Made by a program: the position numbers and the translations under genes
Shown here: positions 61,800 through 64,000 of the stretch, in pieces
Numbering within the stretch: position 1 is the first letter of the stretch
Layout: every line of letters starts with the position of its first letter
DNA from: Cerioporus squamosus
Taxonomy: Eukaryota > Basidiomycota > Agaricomycetes > Polyporales > Polyporaceae
Length of the DNA: 64,000 nt
Assembly (NCBI GenBank): GCA_022592435.1
Contig: JABYQS010000132.1
Coordinates: forward strand, 1 to 64,000
Direction of reading: 5' to 3'
Notes under the pieces: generated by a model
Databases searched by the model: none
What the model was told of the DNA's origin: nothing
The model's input: the letters and a program-made list of their open reading frames with translations, nothing else

Positions 61800-62068
61800 A
61801 TGGCTTCTCACGTCGTCGCCGTCGGTTTCATGCCCTATGAGCAGCCTCGGTGAGTCCCCCAGCCCCGATCCTCAGCTCATCAAGTTCATGCTTCTGACGC
61901 TGGTGCACAATCCACAGCATGTCCTACACGAAGTATCTCGAACGACGGATCGTCTGCGCATGGAAGACTATCAGTCGGAGGAGCCGCAGGCGTAACAACC
62001 GTGCCTCCATGCTTCCTGAGGACTTTGTCCTCCTCACCGCCCGCCGCCGTAGCGTCCGCTACGTCTGA
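61800..62068 (+). CDS. Small basic protein of 66 residues, unknown
   Basis: Two exons, 61800-61849 and 61918-62068, joined across a 68-base intron (GTGAGT..CCACAG) with the frame kept through a split Arg codon. The protein begins MASHVVAVGFMPYEQPR and continues MSYTKYLERRIVCAWKTISR; the C-terminal half is rich in Arg (RRSRRR, ARRRSVRYV). There is no signal peptide, membrane segment or known motif. A TATA box upstream and consensus splice sites support a real gene. The basic tail could serve as a nuclear signal or bind nucleic acid, but that is only inference. No family recognised. Confidence 0.5.
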
Positions 62069-62503
62069 TAGGTTACGCGGCCGCCCTTCTACGGTCTACC
62101 GCGTCTCCGCTGAAGAGAGCCCCCACCACTACATATGCTTCTCCGTTCCCATGGACATTACGTCGAGAGTCCACAGGTTTGGACATGGACACGCACTCGG
62201 ACTCAAACGCTACATTAATCCATACTAAAGCCTCTACACTCGATACCAACGCATCTATGATACCAGCTGTAGCGCATCTCCCTTCTCATCGATCGCTGTT
62301 TGTATCTTATTAGGGGACATCGTCGTACTTTTCATGGGTACATTGTATGGCTGACAAGTTGATAACATTCTCATGATATAATGCAGCCGCTTGCGCCAAC
62401 GATCTCGCATGCCAGGCTAGCTAACATACACCTCGACATATGACTACACGATAACACTGCCTCGGAGTGCGCGAAGGGGCATATGTGCGCCCAGTACGAC
62501 CTA
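62069..62503. other. Convergent spacer
   Basis: 3' flanks of the small basic gene and the coiled-coil gene. An in-frame continuation of the coiled-coil gene to 62371 exists but looks non-coding. Confidence 0.4.
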
Positions 62504-64000
62504 CTATCCCTACATCGCGAGCAGCAGGTGACGTCAGTATAAGTATCACATCGAGCCTCGCTCAGAAGATGATGCCTCACCTCTGCGGCCAGCGCATCTG
62601 CCAGCTGCGAACATGCCTTCATCTGCGCCGCGAGCTGCCGTATCGCGTTGTTCTTCTCCTGGATTGCGTCGCTCTGGTCCTTGATCGTCGCGGCTTGCTC
62701 TTCGGTCTGCTTCACCAACCACTCCACGTCCTTTTCCAACTCCCGTGCGTGCACCAGCGCGTCTTCCTTCTCCCACATCGCCCGGCGGGCTCCCATAGTC
62801 CTGCTATGTGCATGGAACTTGACACGATTGTGCAGCTCGTCCATTCGCCTGCATAACTGTAACAAATGTAGTGAGCTACGCATCAACGAGTGCGATGAAG
62901 ACGATGGTAACTGACCTTTGGGATCATCTCCTCGTACTGCTTGATCTTTTTGCGCTGCTCCCTGTCTTGCCTCTTATGCTGCTGCTTGATCATGTCCTTC
63001 TCTCGGCGAACGCGCTCAGCTTCTTCACGTGCCTCCTGCGCCTTCTGCTCAGCCTCCTTACGGGCAGCTCGCTCGGCTTGAAGAGCCGCTGCTTGCGCGG
63101 CCTTCTGCTGCTGTAATGTGTCTTCACGCGCGGCATGGGAGCGCCGCTCCTGTTCTGCCTTCTCGAGTTTAGCTGTCAAATTCGCTTTGTCGCTCTGCAG
63201 CGCCTGTTCTCTTGACGCATTGCACTCGCGCTGTCGTCGATCAGCGCACACCAAATGACTGGAAATGTCTCGAGATACGTACCTCTGCGACAGCTGCAGC
63301 AGCGATACGTTCAAATATGCCATTGACTTCCAGTCTTCCCGTGTGTATAATGTCTTCAAGCGCCGAAGGCGTCACGTTAGTCTAAGGTTGGAGTCGTCCC
63401 AGTTAGCGCAAAGTTAGTCGACAGTCTCAAGCTTATATGACAGACTCACCTGAGGCGTCGGCTCATCAGAACCACTCGGGCCGCTGGACACATTCGATGC
63501 ATCCATAGGAGGCCCATTGTCCCGACTGTCGTCCCTGAACGACTGTTGAGCGCGCGAGCCAGTCCTCGATACGCGTTTGCGGGGCCGTTCCTCAGTGTCG
63601 GGTGGGGTGAGCGGGAACTGGCTGGGATTGGTGTTGTTTCTCCGAGGTGGGGTGACGGGGTCAATGTATTCCAGGCTATCGGACGTAGTTAGCTTCGGCG
63701 GGAGATACAGGGAAGACAATGCTACGAACGTCGGCGTACGGCGCAGCGCGGCTGCATCGAATTGCGGCTGGAGGTGCACTTGTGATCGGGGGTCCACGAC
63801 GGTCTCCTGGGCGTCCTCTTCCATGTCGACGTCCATAGGGATCTCCTCTGTTGGTAAGCGTCCTCCCTTCGCCTTAGCCAGCTCAGCTTGCAGGCCTTCG
63901 CATTCCTTGAGGAGGCGGTCACGGTCGCGCCTCAGGTCATCGCGCTCATCTTGCATCTCGAGCAACCGTTGGCGGAGCTATCATACAAGTGGTGGGTATC
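62504..64000 (-). CDS. Coiled-coil protein, 5' partial (runs off window)
   Basis: The window ends inside this gene. The first visible exon begins after an intron acceptor at 63977 and encodes LRQRLLEMQDERDDLRRDRD, a coiled coil, followed by an acidic and then Pro/Ser/Arg-rich linker (VTPPRRNNTNPSQFPLTPPD). Spliced segments lead through ALEDIIHTGRLEVNGIFERI to a long Glu/Lys/Ala/Arg coiled coil (EDTLQQQKAAQAAALQAERA; REEAERVRREKDMIKQQHKR), then LCRRMDELHNRVKFHAHSRT and a final helix with EQAATIKDQSDAIQEKNNAI. After AALAAE-like sequence a 68-base intron gives a stop at 62504-62506; reading through would end at 62371. Likely structural or cytoskeletal, family not identified. Confidence 0.65.

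Overview
This window looks like nuclear DNA from a filamentous basidiomycete (Agaricomycetes), most likely a wood-decay polypore. Genes are GC-rich and dense on both strands. They are cut by many short GT..AG introns of about 45-60 bases, and several families present are fungal or basidiomycete-specific: a fungal immunomodulatory protein, a DUF6533 membrane protein, an RTC4-like protein, HGH1, SPT20, SDS3 and an S53 protease. No bacterial operons, rRNA, convincing tRNA or CRISPR arrays were seen. Gene models were assembled by eye from reading frames plus splice sites, so exon edges are predictions.

Left part (1-23 kb): the 3' end of an unknown gene; an APC13-like gene divergent from a TFIIIC90-type Pol III factor; a secreted S53 tripeptidyl-peptidase; a secreted GH127/DUF1680 glycosidase; an SDS3-like Sin3/Rpd3 subunit; a CCHC-like finger protein with a frame break; the eEF2 chaperone HGH1; and the SAGA subunit SPT20, which starts 205 bases from HGH1.

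Middle part (23-48 kb): a GATA transcription factor, a conserved protein of unknown function, the DEAD-box helicase DED1 divergent from a SEC72-like translocon factor, an APP1-type phosphatidate phosphatase with an unusually long intron, an inverted-repeat element, and two dienelactone hydrolase paralogues in opposite orientation. The paralogues flank an RTC4-like gene and an F-box gene.

Right part (48-64 kb): a fungal immunomodulatory protein, tRNA 2'-phosphotransferase TPT1 divergent from a RING E3 ligase, a DUF6533 membrane protein, an OST-alpha/TMEM184 membrane protein with two micro-exons, a 66-residue basic protein behind a TATA box, and a coiled-coil protein running off the right edge.

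Functionally the window is mostly housekeeping: transcription and chromatin (TFIIIC90, SDS3, SPT20, GATA factor), RNA and translation (DED1, TPT1, HGH1), protein targeting and turnover (SEC72, F-box, RING, APC13-like) and membrane lipids (APP1). Interspersed are secreted nutrition enzymes and the immunomodulatory lectin-like protein. I see no evidence of a coordinated gene cluster or a clearly new multi-gene system. The most notable items are the FIP gene, the micro-exons, the inverted-repeat element and the broken or unusual reading frames.
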